Of a stretch of 64,000 nt of DNA, positions 45,458-56,019 are shown piece after piece (the first letter of the stretch is position 1; the number at the start of each line of letters is the position of its first letter). Below the pieces are notes generated by a model that made no database searches, was not told where the DNA came from, and was given only the letters and a program-made list of their open reading frames with translations. Made by a program: the position numbers and the translations under genes. The stretch is from the NCBI GenBank assembly GCA_949825065.1, contig OX463846.1, positions 15,348,205 through 15,412,204 of the forward strand, written 5' to 3'. Origin of the DNA: Odontocerum albicorne (lineage: Eukaryota; Arthropoda; Insecta; Trichoptera; Odontoceridae).

Positions 45458-46363
45458 TTATGAAGGCCCCGTTACGCTTGTCCTCCCTGGCCCTCTCCTT
45501 GCAACTTGGTCGAGATCTCTCTCCGGTTCCGATCGGCTGAGGATGATGTGATTTGGGAGTCTGTGTTTGTATCTGAAAGGCAGTTCATCCAGTCTCTTGT
45601 GACACCCGAGTTTTGCGATGAGCGGGTTTGAGTGCGAGTTTAAATGTATTTTACTGTAAAAGTCTAGTGTCATTTTGTGGCAGTACTCCTTAATGGAGTA
45701 TTCTTTTGTTCTCTGGTGTAGCTTTTTAAGATTTGCGCCCGGCATTGTCTTATAGATAATTTTAAGTGCTTTGTTTTGTGCCGGCTGGAGTTTATTGTAA
45801 ATGCAATCTGGAGCGCTGCCCCAGACTGGTGCCGCGTACGTAATTACCGGACGCACTATGAGTTTATACACCAGGAGTTTGTTTTTTCGGGATAAGAAGG
45901 AATTTCGGCTGAAGATGGGTCTCAGCGCTGCGAAGGCTACGAATGCTTTCTTTCTGGCTTGTTCAGTGTGGAGCCGCCACGATAGTTTGGAGTCCATATG
46001 GACCCCGAGATATTTAACCGATTTACGCCATTCCACAGCGCTGTTTCCCATCCTCAGGAGGGGGAGGCTGCCCACCCTCCGTTTTGTGAACATGACCGCC
46101 TCTGTCTTGCCGTCGTTAATCTTTAGGCGCCACTTACGATAGTATTTTGCCAAGGTGTCCAAGGCCTTCTGGAGGTAATTACTTGCCCTGACGGGGCAAG
46201 CGGATCGCGCGTAACAAGCTGCGTCATCCGCGAAAAGGGCGACGGAGCAATTTTCCGGTACCGGAATATCGTGTGTGAACAGAGTAAACAGGTGCGGTCC
46301 GATCAGGCTGCCCTGGGGCACTCCCATTGGGATGTTTCTGGGGGTGGAGAGCCTCCCGCTCAC
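45458..46363 (-). CDS. Jockey-type reverse transcriptase, C-terminal 301 residues, frame intact
   Basis: The frame is open from the truncation point at about 46442, so the methionine at 46363 is not a true start. RT motifs: PMGVPQGSLIGPHLFTLFTH (motif 4), SVALFADDAACYA with the catalytic FADD (motif 5), KWRLKINDGKTEAVMF (motif 6) and KYLGVHMDSKLSW (motif 7). The thumb follows with ITYAAPVWGSA, and a basic C-terminus ends VTGPS. Order and spacing fit Jockey ORF2. In a complete element this polymerase primes DNA synthesis on the nicked target. Here the endonuclease and RT motifs 1-3 are lost. No stop or frameshift interrupts it, unlike every other coding relic in the window. Confidence 0.9.
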   Translation of the reverse strand: MSGRLSTPRNIPMGVPQGSLIGPHLFTLFTHDIPVPENCSVALFADDAACYARSACPVRASNYLQKALDTLAKYYRKWRLKINDGKTEAVMFTKRRVGSLPLLRMGNSAVEWRKSVKYLGVHMDSKLSWRLHTEQARKKAFVAFAALRPIFSRNSFLSRKNKLLVYKLIVRPVITYAAPVWGSAPDCIYNKLQPAQNKALKIIYKTMPGANLKKLHQRTKEYSIKEYCHKMTLDFYSKIHLNSHSNPLIAKLGCHKRLDELPFRYKHRLPNHIILSRSEPERDLDQVARRGPGRTSVTGPS

Positions 46364-46445
46364 CCGAACGACGAATTGTCGTTCGGATAGGTAGGAGCGG
46401 AGAATCCCTATGATGTAAGACGGCGTGCCCGTCTTAATCAGCTTT

Positions 46446-46712
46446 CACGTTTTGATATATTTGGATTCAAATAATTAGTTTGAAGAGCTAAAATACTGTC
46501 GAAAACTAAATGAAAACGGTCCAGCGTAAGAAGATAAAATTATATCTAATAAATATTTCATGACCCAAAATTTATTCGAAAAAAACCTTTGAAAAAATTA
46601 AAATATTAAGACTCAAATTTATAGTTTTCTGCACATTTCAGTGTATAATATTGTAGATTAAAATTAAACCTTAATTTGCATCAAAAGGATCTTTTTATGG
46701 ATACTCATGAAT
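46446..46712. other. AT-rich flank
   Basis: Composition returns to background. Nothing recognised. Confidence 0.45.
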
Positions 46713-46771
46713 AATCAAACTGTCCATAAAGGATATATCTCAATATTATATCCTTTATGGACAGTTTGATT
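46713..46771. repeat. Perfect 25-bp inverted repeat with 9-base loop
   Basis: AATCAAACTGTCCATAAAGG plus ATATA (46713-46737) is the exact reverse complement of 46747-46771. Also, AAGGATATATCTCAATATTA recurs as a direct repeat at 46729 and 46778, so the hairpin and a 22-bp direct duplication overlap. Confidence 0.95.
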
Positions 46772-46799
46772 GTTCTCAAGGATATATCTCAATATTATA

Positions 46800-49624
46800 G
46801 ACATACTGTTTTGAGTTTACAGGGTTTTTAGGTTCATTTCATAAATTACGGATTTTTCCCTACCCGCAAAGATAACGAATACAATGAATGTAAATATTTT
46901 CGGTTGCTCCAGATGGAAGCTGAATTCTAGAATATTTTAGATTTATACAATCTTCCTAGCCTTACAATATTGTTCTCAATATTGATTTTAGTATTTCATT
47001 TATCATAATTAATTTAAAACAGTTTTTGATAAAAAGAAGCACCATTGAAATATTTGTAACATATCTCCTTTCGTACATATTTTTTTTTGTTTTGATTGTA
47101 TTCAAGTTGTCATGATTTTTTAATTGTCTTTATTATTTTTTTATCAATGGAATTGAACTATGAAATATCAATTGAACTTCCGTTATATTTTTGCACATAT
47201 GAGATTGAGGTGTGCTTACTCGACGCTTCAAATGAATATTGTTTGTGAGTTGGTCAATTTTTGCATACATATGTCCAATTGATAATATTGGCATTCCAAA
47301 GGGCGGTTTTCGTCTTCGGTGTAACGTCCACGCCGCTCAGTTTGCTCGTCGACACGTCACCAACTCTCCCCGGAATAATACTTTTGAATTATTCCGCATC
47401 CCTGTTCCGTTATTGGGTGACAGATTTACGCACTTGATATTTTGACAATTTTTGTCCACCACTTGAAGATATTATTGATGTATAGAACAATTGGATGTAA
47501 TTATTCAAGAAGGAACCAGCCCATTTTTTTAATTTATTTGAAATATCGACAAAGCTGAATATGAATATGACAATCCTGAATATGTAAAATAATAATCCCG
47601 TTAGATGGTAAGATTATATCTATTTTTTTTTGTTCCGTACAAGCACATTCATAGTGGCAATATATTTAAAGTCAATCTCAATCTTAGAATAAATAAATTT
47701 AGGTTCTTTTTGCATAATTACGTAAAATTTATTGTATATCACCCGCCTTCATAAACTTTCTGAAATAAGTTTTATTCGATTTGATATATCTTTATCAGGT
47801 TATTCACAATATAGTTAAAAGCTCCCAATATATTGGCAAATATAGGATTCACACAACTCTTAGAAACACACACAACTTTTTACAATTCTATTGTGTCAAT
47901 TGTAATTTGTTAATTACAGATACACATAATTTATCAATCAAATACATTAGTGCATGTTTGATTTAGTGGATATTATCACTGAAGATGTTGTTGAGTTCGT
48001 AAGGGTCCTTCTCTGACATTTCCTCAATCTAAGGTCATAACTGGAAGACTGGTTAAACTATTTAAATTTTTTTGTAATTTATTAATATTTGTTTTTTTTA
48101 TTATATTATAGTTATTATATTTTACTCGAGTAATTTTTCCTCTTAAAGTGTTGTAACTCATTAGTACTATAAATTTACGTGTCGCATGTTTTCTAAATCA
48201 TGCTGATATTTTAAAGTTGTTCATATTTTATATTTTCTTTATATAATATTACAATGGTTTGTAAAGAACATTCAATATTTTTTCCAATACATATATAAAT
48301 ATACACCGATTATGTTAGGTGAAGAAAACACTGAAAGTCTCTTTATTTTTTAAAATTCATGTACTTGATGTAATTAAATTGTTATTTGGGTATATTATTA
48401 TTATAAAGAGACATTTTATAGCTCAGCGCTTTAATATTATTTCTTGCAAAAAAACACTTAACACTTGTAAAACTTTGACTCACTTTTACAACAATAAAAC
48501 AATTTGAACATAAATTTAAATTAAATTAGGCAACTTTAAAGTAACTTCACATTATACATTCAGGTGAAATGAAGCCTGAAAGAGAGGCAGTAAGTGAAAA
48601 TTAATAAATAGCAATTTCTCTGCCAAGAAATATGTATTGCGAATTTAATATTTTTGATATGGTGGTCGTTTACGTCAAATACGAGTATTTTGTTGTTTGA
48701 ACTATAATACTTTGAATTTCAAGAGGAATTATAAAACATAACACAATTTAGCTGATCTAGTGAAACTTAGAAATATTATTATGAGAAAGAAAACTTGAAA
48801 ACATGAACCTTGTTTTTAGGTGATGTAAATAAATAACAAGATTTTTTTTTAATTAGAAATATCCCAGTTTCATGTTAAGAAATGTGTCAATAGTACAAAT
48901 TGATTGGGAACAAGTAGTGAACCGTAAAACAAGGTTTTATTATCATTATTAACGAGATATGGTTTGTATACTATGAATGGAGTTCAACAAATGTAATTAT
49001 TATACAATACATTTAAAATTCGTCCAATATACAAAACATTCATTACATGATCACATGTATAAAAATAAACCGGGAATCCTCATTGGTGAAAATTTTAATT
49101 GACGTAATCACATCTCCGAGTCAAGCCGCAAGATCTTTGCTCTTCTATATTCCCTTTAATAGAATGTATAATTTTCTGCTTGTTTTAAGTCGAATACTGT
49201 TATCCCAAGGTCTCGTGCTTCCGTTATGATGTTTATCTATTTTCGTGATTTTTTCCTCGTGCTAAAGGAGATTTGAATGGTTGAATCAAATAAATCACTT
49301 AGTACACTGGCCGCCAATATGAGGAAAATAAGAAATTGTGGATAATAACGTCAGATTAAAGCTTTTATTGGATTTTTTAGAGAAGTCATTAGATTAGATT
49401 TAATACATAGAATGAGGCTCTGCAGGAACTTGGTGATGTATTATGGTTAGTAGCCTTGGAATATAGAACGAAACTGCATACTTAGTTTCAAATTAATTTG
49501 TTTGGTACTTAGTGCCTATTTTACTTCAACCATTCATTTGTGAAATTACACCTATCCGATTCCATCGTACATATTTTGTTTTCAATTTGTTTTTCAATGA
49601 TATGTCTTTAGTATTTATACTTTT
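46800..49624. other. Long AT-rich stretch without recognised features
   Basis: About 2.8 kb. A more GC-rich patch at 47290-47410 (open frame 47239-47445) has no identifiable motif. Open frames at 47781, 48319 and 49047 look like AT-rich chance. I see no element copy. Confidence 0.4.
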
Positions 49625-49827
49625 ACACAGAGTGGGCTGTGTGCCTGAGGACGGCCCCGTATTGTGTTGGTAACATTGATACCTATTACATTTTAACTGT
49701 TATTGTTGTATTTTTTAAAGCTCTGTTCTTCTTAATGTGTAGAGCACTCACTACTAACTCTTTTATTACTTTTTTTTGTTATAAGGTACATTGTATCGTT
49801 TATTTACATAAATAAATAAAATAAAAA
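49625..49827 (+). mobile_element. LINE-like 3' UTR and (AAAT)n tail
   Basis: GTGGGCTGTGTGCCTGAGGA, CGGCCCCGTATTG and an ending CATAAATAAATAAAATAAAA look like the GC-richer 3' UTR and short-repeat tail of a LINE. No coding part. Confidence 0.4.
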
Positions 49828-49839
49828 TTACTCGATAAC

Positions 49840-50770
49840 GCTGACGCATGCTTATTGAATGCCAACGAGGAGATGTTAGATAAGTTGGAGAGACTCCAAA
49901 ACCTTTGAATCCGATTAATTACTTAATCTTAGGAAGTATGCCCATATGTTCGAGTTTCAAAACAGACTTTAATAGCTTAAGATTTCAGTGAAAGAACCTT
50001 CACGTTCAGTTAACATTATTTAGCGTGCTTAACAACCCCAATTCTCCTTTATATCTTTACAAAAAAATCCCCTTATTTTCAGATTACGGATGTTCTCTGC
50101 GACCAAGCGATGAGAGACATGTCACAATTTACATATCTCCATTAGTGGTTTACTGGCGCGACTGTGAAACGAACTTTCAAGAGTTATCATATGTCCACCA
50201 TCCTTATAGGGTGTGGGCTGAAAAACATCTGGTGTCCCCGTGGCTGGGTTCGCCCTATATTGGTGGGGTGTATCTTGGCCGAGGGGATGCTATTAGATGA
50301 GCCCAGACCTTTTGATAGCTTCTGTATTTAATGTATTATCTGCAATTTATGTGTTTTTAGAAGTGTTATTTAAATATAATCTGTACATACTATATTGCTA
50401 TCAATAAACCTATTATTTATTTATTTATTTCCTTATTTATTATCGACGTTCAACGGAGAGTTGAAAAGATATTGCATTATTCACATTATTCTTTCAACCT
50501 GATTTCTCCTACTTTCTCTTCCTTATACTTGAACAAATTGTTTATATTCTGTTCCACTTCTTTTGTATAGAGATTAGTCATTCATGTAATATTTAATGAA
50601 CTTAAATATTAACGATTTTTTATTGTAAAATTTGTGATGGATTGAAACTTTTTTACGTATTTAAGTTGAGCTGGATGATTGGAAGACATTGCTGTATAAG
50701 ACCGCCAGATGTATCAAATACAACCATCCACATAGAAGAACGAATAAAACAAGTTAATACACATCGGTGT
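49840..50770 (+). mobile_element. LINE-D copy split by LINE-C
   Basis: Reads NANEEMLDKLERLQNL, then (frame-shifted) SEFRKQTL, RTFTF and NPNSPLYLYKKIPLFSDYGC plus SLRPSDERH. After the insert at 50208-50429, the FK-L region and 3' UTR follow. The pattern LDRLQRLQNxCIRFIFGLRKYxHVSEFR, then SPLYL, DYGxSLRxSD is the ORF2 C-terminus of a CR1/Jockey-type LINE. The 3' UTR includes ACTTGAACAAATTG and GATGGATTGAAAC, as in 18480-18700. Confidence 0.75.
50208..50429 (+). mobile_element. LINE-C 3' end nested in LINE-D
   Basis: GTGTGGGCTGAAAAACATCT, GGTTCGCCCTATATTGG, GGTGTATCTTGGCCGAGGGG, GAGCCCAGACCTTTTGATAG, then CAATAAACCTATTATTTATT and a (TTTA)n tail. It is flanked by TCCTTAT at 50201-50207 and 50430-50436, a 7-bp target duplication. 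Only 222 bp, strongly 5'-truncated. Confidence 0.8.
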
Positions 50771-51837
50771 TGGTTCTCAAGTAGATACGAGTGTATAATA
50801 TAATAAGTAACTGTCTTAATATAACATATTGGATTGTCTTCGAATGTAATGCCCTACTTTTGGGTAAAATTCAAATAAAAAAATAAGTTTACATGTAACT
50901 TTATTCAATTTTTTTCAATATTCCCAGTATCTTAGCAATATATTGTGTCATATAACCTGGTTATTTTCGATCAATTTTTTTTAGTCGTCATTAGTGGTAA
51001 TCGGATTTCCAGAGCGGACATTTTCTTCGATTGTCACATTTGACATATGCGATCGCTTACTGCGTTGTCACCATACACTGAACAAATATGCTTTTTTTGT
51101 TTGAGTCGATTTTTTTCCTTTGTGGTACTACATCAAGCTCTGAAAATACAACTTATTGTGTTCTATTTTCAAAATGATGCAAAAAGAACTTCTCACGCAA
51201 TTTGGGTAAACAATGGACAAAAAACATTCGCTTAGTTATTATTCTCATAATAATATACAGTCAGCATGTTTGGAATGAATTAAATAGCGATTTTTTTCTT
51301 AACGACGTCTATTGAAAAAATACTAAACTACTTTTTGAACAATATAACAATGATACCTACAAATCATAGGAACCAAAAAAATAATGAAAAGAGTAGGAAA
51401 AAGAAAATTGTTATCGGCAAGTCTTTGTTTCTGGTCATTCAAGGCAAACATTGCCGTTTCAAACCGTCAACGCACTTAATTCTTTGTATCCCTAAAAACA
51501 TGTACGATAACCACAATTTTATGAGATTCTTGAACCATAATCATGAAAGATAGGCCGATATTCAATTGCTGAGCACATGGAGCCATTTTTGATCACCCTT
51601 ATCGCTCTCTACTCCACAAGGGAGCTAAAAATACTAAATGGCGCTAAGTGTATTGCTTTAGAAGATATATAAATTGTTCGACTGCAGTACTTATCTTCTT
51701 TTATGTATTTATGTGATAATACGAGATGGGTCCAATAAATCAAAATATTATAAATGGGTTGATAAAACATTTTTTTTATTCTCTACTATAGTTAATTGAA
51801 CGCTTAGCCGGGGGTTATGGTTTCGATTTGGAATAAA
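50771..51837. other. No gene recognised
   Basis: AT-rich; open frames at 51047 and 51335 are unrecognised. Confidence 0.4.
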
Positions 51838-52060
51838 AATACCTTCATAGTCTAGTTGGTAAGATGCCTGTCTCCCCATCCGGAGGTTGTAGATTTGAAT
51901 CCCGCTGGAACCAAGATTTATTTAAAAAGGATTCCAATCTGGTTTTAACTTAAGGCCTCTTTAACATCTTTCTGGTTGATTTGAAGATATTATCACATGA
52001 CAGCAAGCCCACCAGGCTGTACTGTATATAACGGAAGTGTAATACAATACGATACAGTAC
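51838..52060 (+). mobile_element. SINE-B, full length
   Basis: Head: CTTCATAGTCTAGTTGGTAA, CCATCCGGAGGTTGTAGATT, TGAATCCCGCTGGAACC. Body: TTCCAATCTGGTTTTAACTT, CTTTAACATCTTTCTGGTTG, CAAGCCCACCAGGCTGTACT, then a TGTAATACAATACGATACAG tail. Serves as reference copy with 53980-54190. Confidence 0.85.
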
Positions 52061-52290
52061 AAAAATAACAAGTTTAAGTTTTTTCAAAATAGTTCGTCGT
52101 GTGTTCGCAATTACCGTTATACCCAAACGCACGACATTACTTCTAACTAAATCACATAAAAAAAAAACGCAAAATAAAATAAATATTAGAAGTGGCAGTG
52201 CTTCAGAAATATTTATTCAGGGTTGTCTACCAGGTTTTGATGAATAATATATGACGTATAACTCGAGTTATTATAAGTTAACTATTTACG

Positions 52291-53203
52291 CGGTCTATCC
52301 AATGGGAAAGGTGACTGATTTTATTTTCACGTAACCACCAGTGCCATCTAGAAATACCAGTTACAGACACACTCGTCCGAAATCAATATTGCGAAACATC
52401 CCCCCGACCCCCCCCCCCCCCCTCTTTAACTCTAATCATCCCCCCAAATGACCCCCCGATTGTCACTCTGAACACCCCATCATCGATAATTCCTCCGGCA
52501 GACAGTTTACCCCCATAGGCAACCGCATTTCTCACCTTCAATAAACATTTTCTACACCTTAATATATTTATAAAAGTCACACACATTTCCCCACTCATTT
52601 ACTTATCTACATATACTATATTCATTCTTATAATTTATTCACAATTCATTTTTTCATTTTTTTTTTTTTTTTTTTTTTTTTTCACCCATTCAATATAAAA
52701 CAGTGTGTGACGACACAAATTTATGTATATTTGTATTTAATATTATGTATATATCATCATATTTATATATGTATTTAATCGTTTATAATTTCTCATAATC
52801 ATTCATAAAATCAAAACAATTACCACAAACCTATCCTTTCCCGATTCCCAAAAAGATCCAAAAATTTCCAATAAATATCTTAACAGTCAGAACTTATCCG
52901 ATGAAGGAGTAAGGTGTCCTACCATCGGACCGAAACTCCGAACAAGCTATCCATCACTTGTAGTATCTAGAAATAAATAAATGAATCAATTAGCGACACA
53001 TTTCAACTATCTTCCGTAAAAGTTTCAACGCGCTGCCTTCGATGGTTCATTCGTAATGACGTAACAATTGACAGCCAACGCTAAACTTTTACGGAAGATA
53101 GTCGTAACGAGTCGCTAGTTAACTCATTTATTCATCCACATATAGTATAGCGCTGGTGGTTACGCGAAAATAAAATCAGTCACCTTTTCCATTGTATAGA
53201 CCG
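52291..53203. mobile_element. Palindromic MITE with ~120-bp TIRs, split by an insertion
   Basis: Outer arms: CGGTCTATCCAATGGGAAAG and on to 52341, against 53153-53203 (51 bases, 3 mismatches). Inner arms: 52976-53027 against 53080-53135, sharing ACTATCTTCCGTAAAAGTTT. Removing 52357-52964 joins outer and inner left arms into one long TIR, so the original element was about 300 bp. Target duplication unclear; superfamily not assigned. Confidence 0.8.
52357..52964. mobile_element. 608-bp insertion inside the palindromic MITE
   Basis: Flanked by an exact 11-bp direct repeat ATCTAGAAATA (52346-52356 and 52965-52975). Contents: a C-rich region with a 15-base C-run (52408-52422), a 26-base T-run (52657-52682), and near the right end a foldable stretch (TCCGATG and CATCGGA, GGAG and CTCC). 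No recognisable coding. The 11-bp duplication fits retrotransposition, but no family is recognised. Confidence 0.7.
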
Positions 53204-53979
53204 TGTATGTTGTGCCACTAGCCAACGTGGCAAACAACTGAATAAATCTTTACTATCACAAAAAGGGAATAGTATGAACATAAAATTTATAGTTTTTTAA
53301 TTTAAAAAATGTTTTTATTTATTTTATGTATTTTTTAATACATATATGCACTGCCCTCTTCTTTTAATGATTTTTTAATATGGCATGTATTGCATTGCGT
53401 TCCCTTGAATAAATGATTTTTATTTAAATATCAAGAAAATAATATATGTGTGGTATTTATTCGTTTTAAAAACGTTAAATAAATAATAATTTGTTATGGA
53501 ATCGATTGATATTTTTCTTCACTTCAGGCAAAGAATCAAAATACACAAAATGTTGGGAAAATATATATGTTCAATTTTTTCGTTGCTGAAAACTTTCTGA
53601 AGCACAACACTTCCTTTGTTACTTTAATTCAAAAAGTAAAAACCGTCACTTTCTGGAAACTACAAAGGGGAAATAAACGATAAATCATGGAAGAAAATAT
53701 ATTTATTGGTAGTTTTTACACATTAAATAAGATATTTTGGTTTAACACGTTTCCATCTTAAAAGTTTTCATTTTTAGGCATATTGCCAATACAGTTCTGT
53801 TTTACAAAACTCTTACTTGAAATATAACTGTTGACATGATCATACAAAAAAAATATTTCACTTATGAGAATTCAAACCATAGATCGTAATCCTTAGTTTT
53901 ATTTGGTGTTATTTTTAATAAACTATAATACAAAAGTGTGCTCGGAAAATGTTTATGTTGTGAATACGCATAAGAACTA
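53204..53979. other. No gene recognised
   Basis: AT-rich, nothing identified. Confidence 0.45.
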
Positions 53980-54190
53980 CGACCTCCGTCACCTAGTTGG
54001 TAAGACGCTTGTCTTCCAGCCCGGAGACTGCGGGTTCGATTCCCGCTTGAACCCAAATTTTTCAAAAACAATTCATTCTGGTTCTCATTCAAGAGCTCTT
54101 TAACATGTTTCTGGTTGGTTTGAAGATACTGCCACATGGTAATAAGCTCGACAGGTAATAATAATCTTCATCGAAAGTGTAATACAATAC
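53980..54190 (+). mobile_element. SINE-B, best-preserved tRNA-like head
   Basis: CGACCTCCGTCACCTAGTTG, GTAAGACGCTTGTCTTCCAG, CCCGGAGACTGCGGGTTCGA, TTCCCGCTTGAACCC form a tRNA-like cloverleaf candidate. GCGGG/CCCGC is an intact T-stem. The body has TTCATTCTGGTTCTCATTCA, TTTCTGGTTGGTTTGAAGAT and CACATGGTAATAAG. A real tRNA is unlikely because the head continues into the body as in other copies. Confidence 0.85.
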
Positions 54191-54329
54191 AATGCAACAA
54201 TTCGAGATTTCTCGAAATACATATACGAGTATATGTTTAAACTTGAATTGATGATACCTGAACAAACAATGTAATGAAAAGCGTCCAAGTTTGGTAAGAG
54301 TTGGTCTGGTAACAACATACGCTAAACGT

Positions 54330-54535
54330 GTGCGAGTGCTGATGCCTCGTCAAATGCGCAATTATTGACACGTACAATGACGAACTACGAGTTCCATGTT
54401 TACTGAAGTGCCTTTAAACACGAAAGTTTGATTAATGGGTTTGAAGACAAATTTGTCTCTCGAAGACGCTCTTCGATATATGCACATCACCACTTCGAAT
54501 ATGTTTAAGGGTACCATATGCATGAATTAATGAAC
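54330..54535 (+). repeat. SINE-B' body fragment
   Basis: GTGTGCGAGTGCTGATGCC, ACGTACAATGACGAACTACG, AGTTTGATTAATGGGTTTGA, AGACAAATTTGTCTCTCGAA, CACTTCGAATATGTTTAAGG match 61720-61920 in order. Confidence 0.6.
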
Positions 54536-54596
54536 ATAAAATTAGGATATACCTTAGATATGTGTACATATCTAAGATATAACCTAATTCTATGTT
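54533..54596. repeat. 31-bp near-perfect inverted repeat, 2-base loop
   Basis: AACATAAAATTAGGATATAC and on to 54563 pair with 54566-54596 at 28 of 31 positions. The loop is so tight that it is nearly a continuous palindrome. Confidence 0.9.
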
Positions 54597-55157
54597 TATG
54601 CTTGATATAATTTTTAGAAAACGAATTTAGAAACTGAATCCTCTTCAAATCTCTCAATAACTCCACTAATCAATAATTATTTTTATATTTTAAATTGTTT
54701 ACGTTTTTCTGAAATTTGTTTGATTTATATGAAAATTCCACATTTTTTCTAAATCCCGTTTTATTGTTACTCATGATGTTTGTTTGCTGCATCCCTCAAT
54801 ATTTTAGTTTTTCCTTCATCCTTGCTAGATACATTTAACTTGTTAGATAATTAACATTCTGAATAAGTTCTTTTTTCTATTTTCGTTTTACCCATCATTG
54901 GTATGGTAATTTATGCCGGATTGGCAGTGAACATACCATCAGAATCGTACATGAGGGAAACTCAAGTGGATCACGACACTTGGGTCCCAGTCAACGTATG
55001 ACCGGAAAGAGAAGAGCAATAAACCAAGATGGAAAAACATCATTCTGGAGGCTAAAGCTCTGCTAGAGTTATATTGTCCATTTCCTTTCGCCTTTTTGTT
55101 TTCATAGTCCATATTTATGTCATGAATTTTATTTTTTGGTTATATAATAGATAAGAA
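54597..55157. other. No gene recognised
   Basis: Nothing identified; a slightly less AT-rich patch at 54910-55070. Confidence 0.4.
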
Positions 55158-55378
55158 GTGGTCTCCATAGCTCAGTTGATAAAGTGCCTATTTTTCAGCC
55201 CGAGGTTTGTAAGTTCGATTCCTGTTGGAGGATAGATCTTTATAAAAGGATATCAGTCTAGTTTTCTCTTAAATACTCATAAACATCTTTATGGTTGGTT
55301 AGAAGAGATTTTCACATGACAATATGTGCGATAGGTTGAACTATATGGGACGATAGTGTAATCCAATACTATACAAAA
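55158..55378 (+). mobile_element. SINE-B, full length but diverged
   Basis: GGTCTCCATAGCTCAGTTGA, TCAGCCCGAGGTTTGTAAG, TTCGATTCCTGTTGGAG (head). TATCAGTCTAGTTTTCTCTT, GGTTGGTTAGAAGAGATTTT, CACATGACAATATG (body), then GTGTAATCCAATACTATAC. Confidence 0.8.
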
Positions 55379-55413
55379 GGAAATATTTTATTGATGGCTA
55401 GGGCGAAGATTAA

Positions 55414-55630
55414 GGTGTGGGTTGAAAAACATTTGATATCCTAGCGACCGGACTCGCCCTCTATCGATAGGGGTGTATCTCAATAGGGGATGTTGTGAGA
55501 TAAACCTAGACCTTTGATAGCTTCACTCTTAAGTAAATTTTCTTCGACATTATCTTGAAATGTATATGTAATTTCAGGATATATGTTGTTTTGTTGCAAT
55601 CAATAAACCTATATTTTATTTAATTTATTA
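55414..55630 (+). mobile_element. LINE-C 3' end
   Basis: GGTGTGGGTTGAAAAACATT, GACTCGCCCTCTATCGATAG, GGTGTATCTCAATAGGGGAT, AACCTAGACCTTTGATAGCT and CAATAAACCTATATTTTATT match 50208-50429 along its length. Confidence 0.75.
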
Positions 55631-55654
55631 ATATAGTATTGTACGGCCGCATGA

Positions 55655-55796
55655 AGTGCATGGCCGCGCGGTAACGCACTGGACTTCCGTGCGGAAGGTC
55701 GTCGATTCGAACGCGCTGTGCTTCTCCCCTTAAACGACACAGGCACTTTTTCCACCTGGTGTTCGAGAGTGTAAGGATACCTATTACTATGAAGTA
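55655..55796 (+). mobile_element. SINE-A
   Basis: AGTGCATGGCCGCGCGGTAA, CGCACTGGACTTCCGTGCGG, AAGGTCGTCGATTCGAACGC (B-box), AGGCACTTTTTCCACCTGGT, AAGGATACCTATTACTATGA. Tail A-run decayed. Confidence 0.8.
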
Positions 55797-55892
55797 TTCA
55801 AATTTTAGCAAAAATATATGATTTGATCACGCATAAAATTTCAACCAATAGATATTGCGGAAATTTTTTTTCAAAATAACTCGTGATAATGT

Positions 55893-55935
55893 GCATGCTA
55901 TGTTGCTTTCAATAAACCTTTATTTATTTAGATTT
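55893..55935 (+). mobile_element. LINE-C tail fragment
   Basis: GTTGCTTTCAATAAACCTTT then ATTTATTTAG, the last ~40 bases of LINE-C. Confidence 0.5.
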
Positions 55936-56019
55936 ATGTAATTAATCTAACGTTTTATTTTTTATTAATTTATGAGCGTTTCAAAAAACTCCTCTTCACA
56001 CCGATAATAGGTTATTCTT

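Larger units (their letters stand above)
44690..46445 (-). mobile_element. GC-rich Jockey-clade LINE, 5'-truncated
   Basis: A 1.75-kb block clearly richer in GC than both flanks. The minus strand enters within the RT domain at about 46445 (KLIKTGTPSYIIGILRSYLS), continues through the coding feature below, and has a long 3' UTR (45457 down to about 44700) with a purine-rich GAAGAAGAAGACGG stretch on the plus strand. The abrupt boundary and intact frame suggest a fairly young insertion. The 3' boundary and target duplication could not be fixed. Confidence 0.75.

Noticed and set aside
45801..46142. Plus-strand 113-codon open frame
   Set aside because: Complement of the Jockey reverse-transcriptase frame, which has clear motifs.
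52890..52945. Hammerhead ribozyme at the end of the 608-bp insert (CCGATGA ... CGAAAC)
   Set aside because: The core would need CUGAUGA, and the bases that should form stem II do not pair. A structure search would be needed to revive it.
53980..54053. A genuine tRNA gene
   Set aside because: The T-arm is intact, but the anticodon stem does not pair convincingly and the sequence runs into the SINE-B body as in other copies.
53862..54137. Antisense peptide GNRTRSLRAGRQASYQLG, seen again as DRTRNLRIGRQVSY at 60680-60961
   Set aside because: It is the antisense translation of the SINE-B tRNA-like head, a common false gene in insect annotations.
55620..55811. Antisense peptide NTRRKKCLCRLRG, seen again at 22783-23001
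   Set aside because: It is the antisense translation of SINE-A, not a gene.
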